Source: Stutzerimonas stutzeri (GTDB lineage Bacteria > Pseudomonadota > Gammaproteobacteria > Pseudomonadales > Pseudomonadaceae). Taken from it: a stretch of 64,000 nucleotides of DNA. The position numbers were made by a program, and so were the translations under genes. The notes below the pieces were generated by a model. That model was not told the DNA's origin and made no database searches. It saw only the letters and a list, made by a program, of their open reading frames with translations. This document shows, one piece after another, positions 17,447-26,640 of this stretch; position 1 is the stretch's first letter; every line of letters starts with the position of its first letter. The stretch is from NCBI RefSeq assembly GCF_024448985.1, contig NZ_JAMOII010000002.1, positions 248,001 through 312,000 of the forward strand, given 5' to 3'.

Positions 17447-18781
17447 CTACTGGCCGCGGGTGAGGTTCAACCCCTTGAGCAGATTCAGTGCCTGGCCGAG
17501 CTGGAAGTCTTCGTCCTGCGGGCGTGGTGAGTCGCTAACGACCTGGGTGCTGGTGGGGCGTTCCGGGCCGCCGTTACCGTTGCCCAGATGTCCGGCCAGA
17601 TCCGCCTCGCGTACGCCTTCGACCGCCTGCTCGCGGGTGAACTTGGCGCGGGCCACTTGGATATCCGGCTCGATGCCCTGGGCCTGGATGGAGCGGCCGT
17701 TGGGGGTGTAGTAAAGCGCCGTGGTGAGCTTCAGCGCGCGGTCGTTGTTCAGCGGCAGGACGGTCTGGACCGATCCTTTGCCAAAGCTGTCGGTACCCAT
17801 TACGACGCCACGCTTCTGGTCCTGCAGGGCGCCGGCGACGATTTCCGAGGCCGAGGCGCTGCCGCCGTTGATCAGCACCACCAGCGAGACGCCTTCACTG
17901 GCATCGGCTGGATCGGCGTTGAAACGCAGCTCGGAATTGGCGATGCGGCCTTTGGTGTAGACGATCAGCCCATCGGTGAGGAAGTGATCGGATACTTCCA
18001 CCGCGGCCTGCAGCACGCCACCCGGGTTGTTGCGCAGATCGAGCACTAACCCGTTGAGCTTCTTGCCGTTCTCTTTGCGTAGGCGCGCCAGAGCCTTGCC
18101 AACTTCCTCGCCGGTATTGATCTGGAACTGGGTGACGCGCAGATAACCGTAGCCGGGCTCGAGCATTTGGCTTTTGACGCTGGTGACCTTGATCACCGCG
18201 CGGGTGAGTTTGACCGTGAAGGGTTGGCCGCCCTCGCGTACCAGCGACAGCGAAATATCGCTGCCCGGCTTGCCGCGCATCATGCCAACGGCGTCCATCA
18301 TCGACATGCCCTTGGTTGGCTTGTTATCGATCTTGACGATCAGATCGCCCGCCTCGATGCCGGCCTTGGATGCGGGGGTGTCATCGATTGGCGATACCAC
18401 CTTGATGAAACCGTCCTCCATACCGACCTCGATTCCGAGCCCCCCGAACTCGCCGCTGGTGCTTTCCTGCAGCTCGGCGAAGGCTTCGGGTTCGAGATAG
18501 GCGGAATGCGGGTCGAGGTTGCTGAGCATGCCCTTGATGGCGTTTTCCAGCAGGGTCTTGTCGTCAACCGGCTCGACATAGGCCGCCTTGATCCGGTCCA
18601 GCACCTCGGCGAAGGTGCGCAACTCGTCCAGCGGCAGTGGCGCCTTGCTGGCCGTGGTTCCCAGCGAGATGGGCTCCGCCAGCTCTGCCGGTGGTTGCTG
18701 AGCCCAGGCGCTACCGTGAATTCCCAGCATAAGAGCCAGGGTCAGGGCAGATGGTTGGGCGAAACGGCGCAGGTGCAGCAT
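17447..18781 (-). CDS. ctpA: CtpA-type carboxyl-terminal processing protease (S41)
   Basis: Periplasmic serine protease of 444 residues with a signal peptide (to about residue 27, AWA-QQ). A PDZ domain sits at about 112-195 (GGLGIEVGMEDGFIKVVSPIDDTPASKAGIEAGD), and the S41 core follows with catalytic Ser312 in GGSASASEIVAG and Lys335 in DSFGKGSVQT. In Pseudomonas, CtpA with its lipoprotein partner LbcA degrades peptidoglycan cross-link hydrolases. ATG 18781 follows GGAG and is preferred to 18808. It lies between the EnvC-like activator and the deacetylase on one strand. Confidence 0.95.
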   Translation of the reverse strand: MLHLRRFAQPSALTLALMLGIHGSAWAQQPPAELAEPISLGTTASKAPLPLDELRTFAEVLDRIKAAYVEPVDDKTLLENAIKGMLSNLDPHSAYLEPEAFAELQESTSGEFGGLGIEVGMEDGFIKVVSPIDDTPASKAGIEAGDLIVKIDNKPTKGMSMMDAVGMMRGKPGSDISLSLVREGGQPFTVKLTRAVIKVTSVKSQMLEPGYGYLRVTQFQINTGEEVGKALARLRKENGKKLNGLVLDLRNNPGGVLQAAVEVSDHFLTDGLIVYTKGRIANSELRFNADPADASEGVSLVVLINGGSASASEIVAGALQDQKRGVVMGTDSFGKGSVQTVLPLNNDRALKLTTALYYTPNGRSIQAQGIEPDIQVARAKFTREQAVEGVREADLAGHLGNGNGGPERPTSTQVVSDSPRPQDEDFQLGQALNLLKGLNLTRGQ

Positions 18782-18820
18782 TGTCGAACTCCGGTTATGA
18801 AGGCGCATTCAATGGCTGGT

Positions 18821-20080
18821 CTAGCCTTGCGCACGGCACCAAACCGCCGGATCGCTCGGGCGACCCTGCTGACGAATGGCGAAGTACAGCGCAGCGGCTT
18901 CCTGCCCGCCACTGTTTCCTACGGTGGCGATCGGATCGCCCGCCTTGACGATGTCTCCGGCGTCGCGCAACAGGCTCTGATTGTGGCCGTACAGGCTCAG
19001 ATAGCCGTTGCCGTGGTCCAGAATCACCAGCAGACCCGCACCGCGCAGCCAATCGGCAAATACCACTCGGCCGCCGTGCACGGCGCGCACTTGGCTGCCC
19101 AAGGCTGCGCCGATCAGCACGCCGTCCCACTTGGTTCGAGCATCGCCGCCGCGTGGAGTGCCGTAGCGAGCGACTAATCTTCCATCCACCGGCCAGGGCA
19201 GCTTGCCCTTAGCGCTGGCGAAGGGCCCGCCAAAATTGCCGCCGGCACTCGATACGGTAGGGCCGGTTGCTGCGGGAGCGGCACTACCGGCCTGCTGGCG
19301 TCGTGATTGTTCCTCGCGAGCCAGTGCAAGGGCACGCTGACGTGCCTGCTCGGCTTCACGTGCCTGGCGTGCCAGGGTTTCCTCGATGGTCTTGAGTACA
19401 CGCTCGAGCTGCGCCTGCTCCTGTTTACGGGCCTTGAGCTTTTGATCACGGCTGGAATAGTCGCGGTCGAGTTTGGCCAGCGCCAGCTGACGCTCTTTGC
19501 TCACTTCAGCGAGTTGGGCGCGTCGTTCCTTTAGTCCATCCTGCTGCTCGGCCAGGGTTGCCTGCTGCACCTCGATGCCGGCTTCGACGTTGGCCAGCTG
19601 GCTGAGCGTTTCGTTGAAATTGGCGACCTGCTCGAAACGAGCTTTGCTGAGGTAGTCGTAATACGTCAGGGTGCGGCTGAATTTTTCCGGGTTCTGTTGG
19701 TTGAGCAGGAGCTTCAGGTATTCCTGACGACCGCTCTGATACGCCGCGCGTGCCTGAATGCCAATCAGGCGCTGCTGCTCGATACGAGCGCCTTCAAGGG
19801 TGGTCTTCTCTTCGTTGAGCCGTTCCAGCTCCGCTTCGCTGCGGTCGATTTCCTGTTGCAGTGAATCGACCTGCTTTTCCAGCTGGCCCATCTCGCTTTC
19901 AGTTGTTTGCAGCTGCTTCTGGACAGTAGATTTCTCCTGCTCGATCTGCTTGAGCAGCTTTTGCAGTTCGGCTACGTCCTGGCGGGCCGCTTCGATCTGT
20001 TTGCGAGCGTCGGCGCGCTCGTCCGCCATGGCAGAGCCGAGCAGGCAAAAAAGCGCGAATGCGAGAAGAATACGAGGCAT
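18821..20080 (-). CDS. envC: EnvC-like murein hydrolase activator
   Basis: A 419-residue periplasmic protein with a signal peptide (cut near AMA-DE), long coiled coils at about 20-110 and 160-255, and a C-terminal LytM (M23) domain from about 290. The LytM domain lacks the zinc ligands: the H-x-G-x-D motif reads KWDGVLI and the last H-x-H reads YFAIRQ. This is expected for EnvC, which activates AmiA/AmiB amidases at the division septum rather than cutting itself. It lies 39 bases upstream of ctpA. Confidence 0.93.
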   Translation of the reverse strand: MPRILLAFALFCLLGSAMADERADARKQIEAARQDVAELQKLLKQIEQEKSTVQKQLQTTESEMGQLEKQVDSLQQEIDRSEAELERLNEEKTTLEGARIEQQRLIGIQARAAYQSGRQEYLKLLLNQQNPEKFSRTLTYYDYLSKARFEQVANFNETLSQLANVEAGIEVQQATLAEQQDGLKERRAQLAEVSKERQLALAKLDRDYSSRDQKLKARKQEQAQLERVLKTIEETLARQAREAEQARQRALALAREEQSRRQQAGSAAPAATGPTVSSAGGNFGGPFASAKGKLPWPVDGRLVARYGTPRGGDARTKWDGVLIGAALGSQVRAVHGGRVVFADWLRGAGLLVILDHGNGYLSLYGHNQSLLRDAGDIVKAGDPIATVGNSGGQEAAALYFAIRQQGRPSDPAVWCRAQG

Positions 20081-20123
20081 GAGAGGGTGTAACCGAGCGA
20101 TCGACGACCGCCGTAGTATGCCT

Positions 20124-20195
20124 AAAAAAACAGCCGGAAGCTTGAAGCCTAAGCTGGAAGCAAGAGCTTGGCTTCCAGCTTCCAGCTTCCAGTCT
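20124..20195 (-). terminator. gpmI terminator built from GCTTCCA repeats
   Basis: Directly after the gpmI stop, tandem GCTTCCA units (three on the plus strand at about 20171-20191) pair with CTGGAAGC and GGAAGC units at 20134-20161. On the minus strand the stem is followed by seven T residues (20130-20124). It looks like a Rho-independent terminator. The same repeat family recurs at 32832-32918. Confidence 0.65.
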
Positions 20196-21734
20196 TCAGT
20201 CTTTCAGTTCGACGATCGAGCGCCCGGTCATCTCCGCCGGCACTGGCAGGCCCAGCAGCGTCAGCATGGTCGGGGCCACATCGGCGAGCACGCCGCCTTC
20301 GCGGATCGTCAGGTTCCGCTTGCCGTAATAAATGAACGGCACCGGTTCGCAGGTGTGGGCGGTGTGAGCCTGGCCGGTCATGGCGTCTTCCATCTGCTCG
20401 ACGTTGCCGTGATCGGCGGTGATCAGCGCCTCGCCGCCCACCTTGTCCAGCGCTTCGACGATGCGTCCGATGCACTTGTCCAGACATTCGACGGCCTTCA
20501 CCGCGGCATCGAACACGCCGGTATGGCCGACCATGTCGCCGTTGGCGTAGTTGACGATGATCACGTCGTGGCGCTGGTTCTCGATGGCATCGACGATGCG
20601 ATCGGTCACCTCAGGTGCGCTCATTTCCGGCTGCAGGTCATAGGTGGCGACCTGTGGCGAGGGAATGAGAATGCGCTCTTCGCCGGCAAAGGGCTCTTCG
20701 CGGCCGCCAGAGAAGAAGAACGTGACGTGCGCGTATTTCTCGGTCTCGGCGATGCGCAGCTGGGTCTTGCCGTTGTTCGCCAGGTATTCACCCAGCACAT
20801 TGGTCAGCGCTTCCGGTGCGAAGGCAGCCGGCGCGGGAATGCTTGCGGCGTACTGAGTGAGCATGACGAAACCGGCTAGTTGTGGGGCGCGGACACGCTG
20901 GAACTCGTTGAAGCCGGGCTCGACGAAGCAGCGGGTCAGTTCGCGCGCACGGTCGGCGCGGAAGTTCATGAACACCACGGCATCGCCATCTTCCACGCGA
21001 ACCGGCTCGCCAATACCCGTGGCTTTGACGAACTCGTCGCTTTCGCCGCGCTCGTAGGCGGCGATCAGGCCATCCACTGCGTAGTCAGAGCGATAAGTCG
21101 CGGCGCCATCGACGATCAGGTTGTAGGCCTGCTCGACGCGATCCCAGCGGTTGTCCCGATCCATGGCGAAATAGCGGCCGATCAGGCTGGCGATGCGGCC
21201 CTTGCCCAGGCGAGTGAAAGTGGCTTGCAACAGCTCGATCGAGTGCTGCGCGCTTTTTGGCGGGGTGTCGCGACCGTCGAGGAAGGCATGTAGGTAGATC
21301 TTCTCGGCGCCGCGCTTGGCCGCCAGCTCGGCCATGGCGACCAGATGATCCTGATGGCTATGGACGCCGCCGTCGGAGAGCAGGCCGAGGATATGCACCG
21401 CTTTGCCAGCTGCCACAGCCTTGTCCACAGCGGCGCAGATGTTCGGGTTCTCGAAGAAATCGCCGTCGCGGATGGATTTGGTCACGCGTGTGAAGTCCTG
21501 GTACACCACGCGGCCCGCGCCCAAATTCATATGGCCGACCTCGGAGTTGCCCATCTGGCCGTCCGGAAGACCGACGTCCATGCCGCTGCCGGAGATCAAT
21601 CCGTGCGGCTGGGTCGCGCGCAAGCGGTCATAGACGGGCTTGTTGGCGGCATGAATAGCGTTGAATTCGGGGCTGTCGCTATGTCCGAAGCCATCGAGAA
21701 TCATCAATACGAGAGGTTTGGGCGCGGCGGGCAT
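20196..21734 (-). CDS. gpmI: GpmI, cofactor-independent phosphoglycerate mutase
   Basis: Glycolytic mutase of 512 residues that interconverts 3- and 2-phosphoglycerate using two manganese ions. The metal-site Asp14 is in MILDGFGHS and the phosphorylated Ser64 in [16 protein letters not shown]. Downstream, [12 protein letters not shown] and [11 protein letters not shown] supply the remaining metal ligands of the alkaline-phosphatase-like fold. It heads the minus-strand gene set gpmI-envC-ctpA-deacetylase but is separated from envC by a terminator. Confidence 0.98.
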   Translation of the reverse strand: MPAAPKPLVLMILDGFGHSDSPEFNAIHAANKPVYDRLRATQPHGLISGSGMDVGLPDGQMGNSEVGHMNLGAGRVVYQDFTRVTKSIRDGDFFENPNICAAVDKAVAAGKAVHILGLLSDGGVHSHQDHLVAMAELAAKRGAEKIYLHAFLDGRDTPPKSAQHSIELLQATFTRLGKGRIASLIGRYFAMDRDNRWDRVEQAYNLIVDGAATYRSDYAVDGLIAAYERGESDEFVKATGIGEPVRVEDGDAVVFMNFRADRARELTRCFVEPGFNEFQRVRAPQLAGFVMLTQYAASIPAPAAFAPEALTNVLGEYLANNGKTQLRIAETEKYAHVTFFFSGGREEPFAGEERILIPSPQVATYDLQPEMSAPEVTDRIVDAIENQRHDVIIVNYANGDMVGHTGVFDAAVKAVECLDKCIGRIVEALDKVGGEALITADHGNVEQMEDAMTGQAHTAHTCEPVPFIYYGKRNLTIREGGVLADVAPTMLTLLGLPVPAEMTGRSIVELKD

Positions 21735-22061
21735 CTACTTGGCTCCTTGTACGAGGGCGCAAAAATGGTGGCCAGTCTACTGATTGGCCGGTTTATGGTC
21801 ACGATTGGCAGGCCGTTAAAGGATCACTGCGCTCGGCTATGCAGCGTTGAGCGAGTTCCAAAAGCTCATTGCGACGCTGGGCGTTTTGACTCTTTGCTCG
21901 CTAAAGCCCGCCCTACGGGCCAGCCGGGAGCTGTCATTCAATGGTCGTTTCGCCCGGTCTAGCCACCGATTGCGACATTTTCCAGCGGTTTGCAGCAGGG
22001 TTCAGCCTGGGGGAGGGGCTGTGTATACTGGCCCGCATTTTATCCTCCGGGTACCCTTTTG
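21735..22061. other. Divergent intergenic region gpmI / rhodanese gene
   Basis: A 327-base stretch without a supported gene between divergent transcription units. A TATACT at 22024-22029 is a reasonable -10 element for the rhodanese-grxC-secB direction, leaving a leader of about 25 bases before the ATG. The gpmI promoter must also be here, but I cannot place it. Confidence 0.5.
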
Positions 22062-22475
22062 ATGGTCGCTAACCTGATTGAATTTGTCTCTAACCACTAT
22101 GTTCTAGTCAGCATCTTTTTGGTGCTGTTGGTTCTCTTAGCCGTCACCGAAGCGCGTAAAGGCGGTAAAAGTCTGAGCAATCGCGAGCTGACCGCTCTGG
22201 TCAACCGCGACGAAGGCGTGGTGTTGGACGTGCGCGCTAAGAAGGAGTTCGACGCCGGTCACATCGTCGATTCATTGAACATTCCCTACGAGAAGCTGGT
22301 CAGCCGAGTAGGCGAGCTGGAAAAGCACAAGGCCAAGACGATCGTCGTCGTCGATGCCATGGGTCAGCACGCCGGAACGGCCTGCCGCGAGCTGCAGAAG
22401 GCAGGCTTCACTGCCGCCAAGCTGTCCGGAGGGATTTCCGGCTGGCGCGGCGAGAATCTGCCAGTGGTCAAGTAA
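22062..22475 (+). CDS. yibN: Membrane-anchored rhodanese-like protein lacking the catalytic Cys
   Basis: A 137-residue protein with one N-terminal membrane helix (about residues 10-28, YVLVSIFLVLLVLLAV) and a rhodanese domain facing the cytoplasm (VVLDVRAKKEFDAGHIVDSLNIPYEKL). The active-site loop reads VVDAMGQHAG where active members have Cys in place of the Asp, so sulfur transfer by the normal route is unlikely. The ATG at 22062 is taken because it gives the standard N-terminus. It precedes grxC by two bases and secB, the order I know from pseudomonads and enterobacteria. Confidence 0.9.
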   Translation: MVANLIEFVSNHYVLVSIFLVLLVLLAVTEARKGGKSLSNRELTALVNRDEGVVLDVRAKKEFDAGHIVDSLNIPYEKLVSRVGELEKHKAKTIVVVDAMGQHAGTACRELQKAGFTAAKLSGGISGWRGENLPVVK

Positions 22476-22477
22476 CT

Positions 22478-22732
22478 ATGCCTAAAGTCGTCATCTATAC
22501 CACCGCCTGGTGCCCGTTCTGCATTCGAGCCAAGGGTCTGCTCGATCGCAAGGGTGTCAGTTACGAGGAAATTGCCGTCGACGGCAAACCCGCATTGCGT
22601 TCGGAAATGGCAAGCAAGGCCGGACGTACCTCTGTACCGCAAATATGGATAGGCGATGCGCATGTCGGCGGCTGCGATGAGCTGCACGCACTGGAGCGGG
22701 CAGGGCGGCTGGATGCGATGCTGCAGGCATGA
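22478..22732 (+). CDS. grxC: Glutaredoxin 3 (GrxC)
   Basis: Glutathione-dependent thiol oxidoreductase of 84 residues. The active site is Cys12-Pro-Phe-Cys15 rather than the more usual CPYC; the cis-proline loop TSVPQIWIG and the glutathione-binding GGCDEL are present. It reduces disulfides and glutathionylated proteins in the cytoplasm. It follows the rhodanese gene by two bases and is followed by secB. Confidence 0.97.
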   Translation: MPKVVIYTTAWCPFCIRAKGLLDRKGVSYEEIAVDGKPALRSEMASKAGRTSVPQIWIGDAHVGGCDELHALERAGRLDAMLQA

Positions 22733-22816
22733 CTCCATACCAGACCTGCCGGACGGCCGACAAGCACTGATGCTGGCAGGACGATCACCAACACATGGAC
22801 AACAAGAAGGTTTCAC

Positions 22817-23311
22817 ATGACTGAACAAGCGAACAACGGCGCGGCTGCTGGTCAGGAAGAGCAGGGTGCGCAGTTTTCCCTGCAGCGGATCTATGTCCGT
22901 GACCTCTCCTTCGAGGCGCCCAAAAGCCCGGAAATCTTCCGTCAGGAGTGGAATCCGAGCGTTGCGCTGGATCTGAACACCAAGCAGAAATCGCTCGAAA
23001 ACGACTTCCATGAAGTTGTGCTGACGCTGTCAGTGACCGTCAAGACCGGTGAGGAAGTGGCCTTCATCGCCGAGGTTCAGCAGGCTGGTATCTTCCTGAT
23101 CAAGGGCCTCGAAGCCCAAGCGATGAGCCATACCCTCGGCGCGTTCTGCCCGAACATCCTGTTCCCTTATGCCCGTGAAGCGCTGGACAGCCTGGTAACG
23201 CGTGGCTCGTTCCCGGCTCTGATGTTGGCACCGGTGAACTTCGACGCGCTCTACGCTCAGGAAATGGCTCGCATGCAACAGGGCGGCGACGCTCCGGTTA
23301 CTGCCCACTGA
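22817..23311 (+). CDS. secB: SecB export chaperone
   Basis: Cytoplasmic tetrameric chaperone of 164 residues that keeps preproteins unfolded and hands them to SecA. Recognisable segments are [19 protein letters not shown], the acidic SecA-binding face ([29 protein letters not shown]) and [30 protein letters not shown] upstream gives a ribosome site. It is last in the rhodanese-grxC-secB unit, with a palindrome shortly after its stop. Confidence 0.98.
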   Translation: MTEQANNGAAAGQEEQGAQFSLQRIYVRDLSFEAPKSPEIFRQEWNPSVALDLNTKQKSLENDFHEVVLTLSVTVKTGEEVAFIAEVQQAGIFLIKGLEAQAMSHTLGAFCPNILFPYAREALDSLVTRGSFPALMLAPVNFDALYAQEMARMQQGGDAPVTAH

Positions 23312-23340
23312 TAGCTCCCTCGCTTCACCCTGCAGCAAAC

Positions 23341-23368
23341 AGGGTGGATGTACACGACATCCACCCTA
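23341..23368. terminator. Palindrome between convergent secB and quinone oxidoreductase genes
   Basis: GGGTGGATGT and ACATCCACCC form a perfect 10-bp stem with a short loop between two convergent genes. It resembles the GTAGGGTGGG element at 13912. A bidirectional terminator role is plausible, although no strong T-run follows on the plus strand. Confidence 0.5.
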
Positions 23369-23387
23369 CGCTTGTTTCCAATTCGCC

Positions 23388-24365
23388 TTAACGCACCTTC
23401 ACGACCAGTTTGCCCACAGCTCGGCGCTGGGCCAGCGTATTGATCGCTTCGGCAGTCTGCTCGAGCGCAAAAGTCTGCGAGACCAGGGGTTTGAGCTTGC
23501 CTTCGGCGTGCCAGGCGAACAGCTGACGGAAATTGGCGGCGTTGTCATGCGGCTGGCGCTGCGCAAAACTGCCCCAGAAGACTCCGATCAGCGAAGCGCC
23601 CTTGAGCAGCGGCAAGTTCGCAGGTAACGACGGAATATCCCCTGCAGCGAAACCAACCACCAACATGCGGCCATTCCAGCCGATGCTGCGGAAAGCCTCT
23701 TCGAACAGCTTGCCGCCTACCGGATCGTAGATGACGTCCACACCTTGACCGCCGGTGAGCTCTTTCAGACGATCCTTGAGGCTGGTCTCGGTGTAATTGA
23801 TCAGCTCGTCAGCGCCTGCATTCTTTGCGATCTCGAGTTTCTCGGCAGTGGAAGCGGCGGCGATAACCTTCGCGCCCATCGCCTTGCCTATCTCCACAGC
23901 CGCCAATCCGACGCCGCCCGATGCGCCCAGTACCAGAAGCGTCTCGCCGGGTTGCAGGTTGGCCCGCTGAGTCAACGCATGCATCGAGGTGCCGTAGGTC
24001 ATGCTGAACGCTGCCGCCGTCTCGAAATCCATCGCTGGAGGAATCGGCAATACGTTGTTGCCAGGCACGGCAACCTGCTCGGCGAAACTGCCCCAGCCCG
24101 TCAGGCCCATGACGCGGTCACCGACCTTCAGGTGGGTGACCTTCTCGCCGACGGCGGCGACAACGCCTGCGGCCTCGCCACCTGGGGAAAACGGAAACGG
24201 CGGCTTGAACTGATATTTGCCTTCGATCATCAGCGTGTCCGGGAAGTTGACGCCGGCGGCATGCACGTCGAGCAGCACCTCGCCCTTTTTGATCTGCGGG
24301 CTAGCGGCTTCTTCGATGACGAGGTTTTCGGCCGGGCCGAATTCTTTGCACAGGACAGCTTTCAT
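23388..24365 (-). CDS. NADPH:quinone oxidoreductase, zinc-independent MDR family
   Basis: A 325-residue medium-chain reductase of the quinone oxidoreductase branch. It begins MKAVLCKEFGPAENLVIEEA, has the GroES-like N-terminal half and a Rossmann domain with GASGGVGLAAVEIGKAMGAKVIAAAST at about 149-175. The catalytic zinc ligands of alcohol dehydrogenases are absent, as expected. It probably reduces quinones or enones with NADPH, with substrate uncertain. It is a single-gene unit convergent to secB. Confidence 0.92.
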   Translation of the reverse strand: MKAVLCKEFGPAENLVIEEAASPQIKKGEVLLDVHAAGVNFPDTLMIEGKYQFKPPFPFSPGGEAAGVVAAVGEKVTHLKVGDRVMGLTGWGSFAEQVAVPGNNVLPIPPAMDFETAAAFSMTYGTSMHALTQRANLQPGETLLVLGASGGVGLAAVEIGKAMGAKVIAAASTAEKLEIAKNAGADELINYTETSLKDRLKELTGGQGVDVIYDPVGGKLFEEAFRSIGWNGRMLVVGFAAGDIPSLPANLPLLKGASLIGVFWGSFAQRQPHDNAANFRQLFAWHAEGKLKPLVSQTFALEQTAEAINTLAQRRAVGKLVVKVR

Positions 24366-24540
24366 CGGGTTTCCTTTTATCGTTTGGGATGAGCGTGGCC
24401 GTTTCTGGATAGGAGCAGTCTAGAAGTCTGCACGTGCCGTGCAATGAGCATGGTCCGCCCTGATGGCAATACATAAGGCCAGGCTTGGGTCTGTGCCGGG
24501 CAATGGTTATGCTGACGGCGTATCCCTTGGAGTTGTCCTC

Positions 24541-24951
24541 GTGACGCGCATTCTTTCTATATTTCTCACTCTTTGCATGGCGCTGCCGGCGCTTGCAGAA
24601 ACATCCGAAGCCGACGCCGATTCAGCAGCGGTGAAAACCATTTACTACGCACTGGTGCCCGCACTGGTGGGCAACTACGGTTCCGATGGCCGGTTGAAGT
24701 ATTACAAGGCCGATATTGCCTTGCGCGTCAGTGGCGCCGAGGCGGAAGCCAAGGTCAAGCATCACGAGCCGCTGATCCGCAACCAGTTGGTGACGCTGTT
24801 TTCACAGCAGACCGATGCCAGCCTTTCGACGGTCGAGTCCAAGGAGGCCCTACGGCAGGAAGCGCTCAAGCAGGTGCAGGCGGTCCTCACGCAGGAAGAG
24901 GGCAAGCCGCTAGTGGACGACCTGCTGTTCAATAACCTAATCGTCCAATAG
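24541..24951 (+). CDS. Exported FliL-like protein
   Basis: A 136-residue protein with a signal peptide (MTRILSIFLTLCMALPALA) and a FliL-like domain (YYALVPALVGNYGSDGRLKYYKADIALRV ... ILVQ-like end LLFNNLIVQ). The start is most likely GTG at 24541, with GGAG upstream; the frame extends to 24463, but that adds 26 residues before the signal sequence. FliL stabilises flagellar stators, but this homologue is far from flagellar genes and is cleaved rather than anchored, so its function is open. Confidence 0.78.
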   Translation: MTRILSIFLTLCMALPALAETSEADADSAAVKTIYYALVPALVGNYGSDGRLKYYKADIALRVSGAEAEAKVKHHEPLIRNQLVTLFSQQTDASLSTVESKEALRQEALKQVQAVLTQEEGKPLVDDLLFNNLIVQ

Positions 24952-24976
24952 CGCGGAGCAAGGGGCGCCGTCTGGC

Positions 24977-25426
24977 TCAGCGCATCGCCAGGATGGCGTG
25001 CCACTCGCTCTCGCTGACGGGCATCACCGAGAGCCGACTACCCTTCTGCACCAGCGGCATTTGCGCGAGCGCCGGTACAGTCTTCAGTCGAGGCAGTGTA
25101 AGCGTGGCTGCGAAACATTCGACGAAGCCGACATCGACTGCGCTCCAGGGGTTCTTCGCCTCATTGGCTTTGGCGTCGAAGTAAGGGCTTTGCACGTCGA
25201 GCGCGGTCGGGTCTGGGTAGGCCGCGCGCGTGATGCTGCCGATACCAGCGATGCCTGGCGTTGCGCAGCTCGAGTGATAGAAGAAGAAGCAGTCGCCTTC
25301 GACCATCTGACGCAGAAAGTTCCGGGCCTGGTAATTGCGGACACCATCCCAGCGCCCGGTACTTAGTTGCTGCAGATCTTGAATTGAAAACTCATCGGGT
25401 TCGGACTTCATCAGCCAGTACGGCAT
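24977..25426 (-). CDS. EVE-domain protein
   Basis: A 149-residue cytoplasmic protein that is essentially one EVE (PUA-like) domain, starting MPYWLMKSEPDEFSIQDL and continuing WDGVRNYQARNFLRQMVEGDCFFFYHSS. EVE domains bind modified bases in DNA or RNA; bacterial members are widespread housekeeping proteins of unclear role and are also fused to restriction enzymes. Here it is a stand-alone gene convergent with the FliL-like gene. The aromatic cage residues Trp4 and Trp25 are present. Confidence 0.92.
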   Translation of the reverse strand: MPYWLMKSEPDEFSIQDLQQLSTGRWDGVRNYQARNFLRQMVEGDCFFFYHSSCATPGIAGIGSITRAAYPDPTALDVQSPYFDAKANEAKNPWSAVDVGFVECFAATLTLPRLKTVPALAQMPLVQKGSRLSVMPVSESEWHAILAMR

Positions 25427-25620
25427 GGTCTTTGCTCACGTCAATTTCGTTCGGAAGGGTTCTTGACGCCATTCCCCGACAACCGGTCGCAGGGCTGTTT
25501 GCGCTGCGCCGGGGCTTGACGGAGAATGCCGCGCTTGAGATGGGCATTGTCGAGTCTGGAAAACGAAAACGATACTGACTCGACGGCAGCTGTTCGCCTG
25601 GCAGGGGGAGGCGAAATACT

Positions 25621-25770
25621 ATGAAACGCAAACCAGATATTCTTTGGGTCCTGGTGCTGATTTTCGGTCTCGGCGTCGTAACTACGGGCTATACCCAGGG
25701 ATTATGGGAACGACCGGATGATAGTTCTTCGATGGTGCCGATCAGTCACTCGCAGCAGCTCCAGCGCTGA
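25621..25770 (+). CDS. Small single-pass membrane protein (49 aa)
   Basis: A short gene starting MKRKPDILWVLVLIFGLGVV with one membrane helix (about residues 8-25) and a polar tail ending HSQQLQR. A strong GGGGGAGG ribosome site lies 9 bases upstream. The pattern (KRKPD followed by one helix and TGYTQ) recalls small conserved proteins of pseudomonads. Function is unknown. It is transcribed toward the convergent 5-FCL gene. Confidence 0.65.
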   Translation: MKRKPDILWVLVLIFGLGVVTTGYTQGLWERPDDSSSMVPISHSQQLQR

Positions 25771-25822
25771 TTCGGTGAGCCGCATGGACGCGGCCGTTAC
25801 CTCAGTTTTAATGCCTTCCGTT

Positions 25823-26425
25823 TCACTTCGCGTACCAGCCCTGGTCTGTCACCGTCGCTTGCAGCGGCACATCCCAGCTAGCAAGGGGAAGTCGATCGAC
25901 TTTCTGGCATTCATGGGCGAGACCCAATAGCGTCGGTTTGTGACCATTTTTGCGCCTGCTGCGATATGCCAGGCTGCGATCGTAAAAACCGCCCCCCATC
26001 CCCAGGCGACCGCCGTGCTCGTCGAACCCCACCAATGGCATCAGAACCAGATCGAGCGTCCAGATCGGCCGCTGCCGTGCGGGCCGAAAAGCCGGCTCGG
26101 CGATACCGAAACGGTTCGACTTCAGATGCTCGTTCGGCATGATGCGTTGAAAGGCCATGCGGGTGCGGGGCCAGGCGTTCAATACGGGTAGATAAGTCGC
26201 CTTGCCGCGGCGTTGCGCTTCCAGCAAAAGTGCACGCGGGTCGATTTCGCCGTCGTTGGGCAGATAAAGCGCGACGTGGCGGGCGCGACGAAACAGCGGA
26301 TGCTGGGCCAGTTGCCTATAGAGATTTTTGGCAGCTTGGCGTTGTTGAATGGGGGAGAGCTGACGGCGTGCTTGCCGCAGTTGGCGTCGCAGCGTCGGAC
26401 GCGAAAGGCCGGTGGCTACGATCAT
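25823..26425 (-). CDS. 5-formyltetrahydrofolate cyclo-ligase
   Basis: A 200-residue ATP-dependent enzyme that converts 5-formyl-THF to 5,10-methenyl-THF. Substrate and ATP motifs are LYLPNDGEIDPRALL (about 54-68), and the C-terminal LVLMPLVGFDEHGGRLGMGGGFYDRSLA, the family signature. The start codon lies just after the 3' end of 6S RNA on the same strand, so the mRNA is probably made by read-through of ssrS, the classic ssrS-ygfA arrangement. Confidence 0.95.
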   Translation of the reverse strand: MIVATGLSRPTLRRQLRQARRQLSPIQQRQAAKNLYRQLAQHPLFRRARHVALYLPNDGEIDPRALLLEAQRRGKATYLPVLNAWPRTRMAFQRIMPNEHLKSNRFGIAEPAFRPARQRPIWTLDLVLMPLVGFDEHGGRLGMGGGFYDRSLAYRSRRKNGHKPTLLGLAHECQKVDRLPLASWDVPLQATVTDQGWYAK

Positions 26426-26429
26426 GAAA

Positions 26430-26610
26430 TAAGGCTCCCCAGCATGCCGCTGCCCGCGTAGGCCCTTGAACCCGAGAGTTCAAGGTGGCGACTACAGAGT
26501 ACCTTAAGGCTTTCCGTCAGGCGGACATGCACACCGGCACTACGTGTAGCCTCCATGGTGTTGCTTATCGGGAGAGGGTCATCGCCGACTGGCGAACATG
26601 CCAGGGAGTT
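26430..26610 (-). ncRNA. ssrS: 6S RNA
   Basis: An approximately 180-base RNA between zapA and the 5-FCL gene, the conserved location. On the minus strand a perfect TATAAT (26622-26617) precedes the inferred start. The ends CTCCCTGGCATG and GGCATGCTGGGGAG can close a terminal stem, and the CACCTTGAACTCTCGGGTTCAAGG hairpin is typical of the Pseudomonas 6S 3' region. 6S RNA mimics an open promoter and holds the sigma-70 polymerase in stationary phase. Ends are estimated from the promoter and the terminal stem. Confidence 0.9.
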
Positions 26611-26640
26611 GCCGGGATTATAACTCAATCTGCCTGCCGT

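Noticed and set aside
25777-25794. GAGCCGCATGGACGCGGC, matching 17 of 18 bases at 52513-52530 in the inverted-repeat element
   Set aside because: Too short and too palindromic to claim a second copy of the element; kept only as a note.
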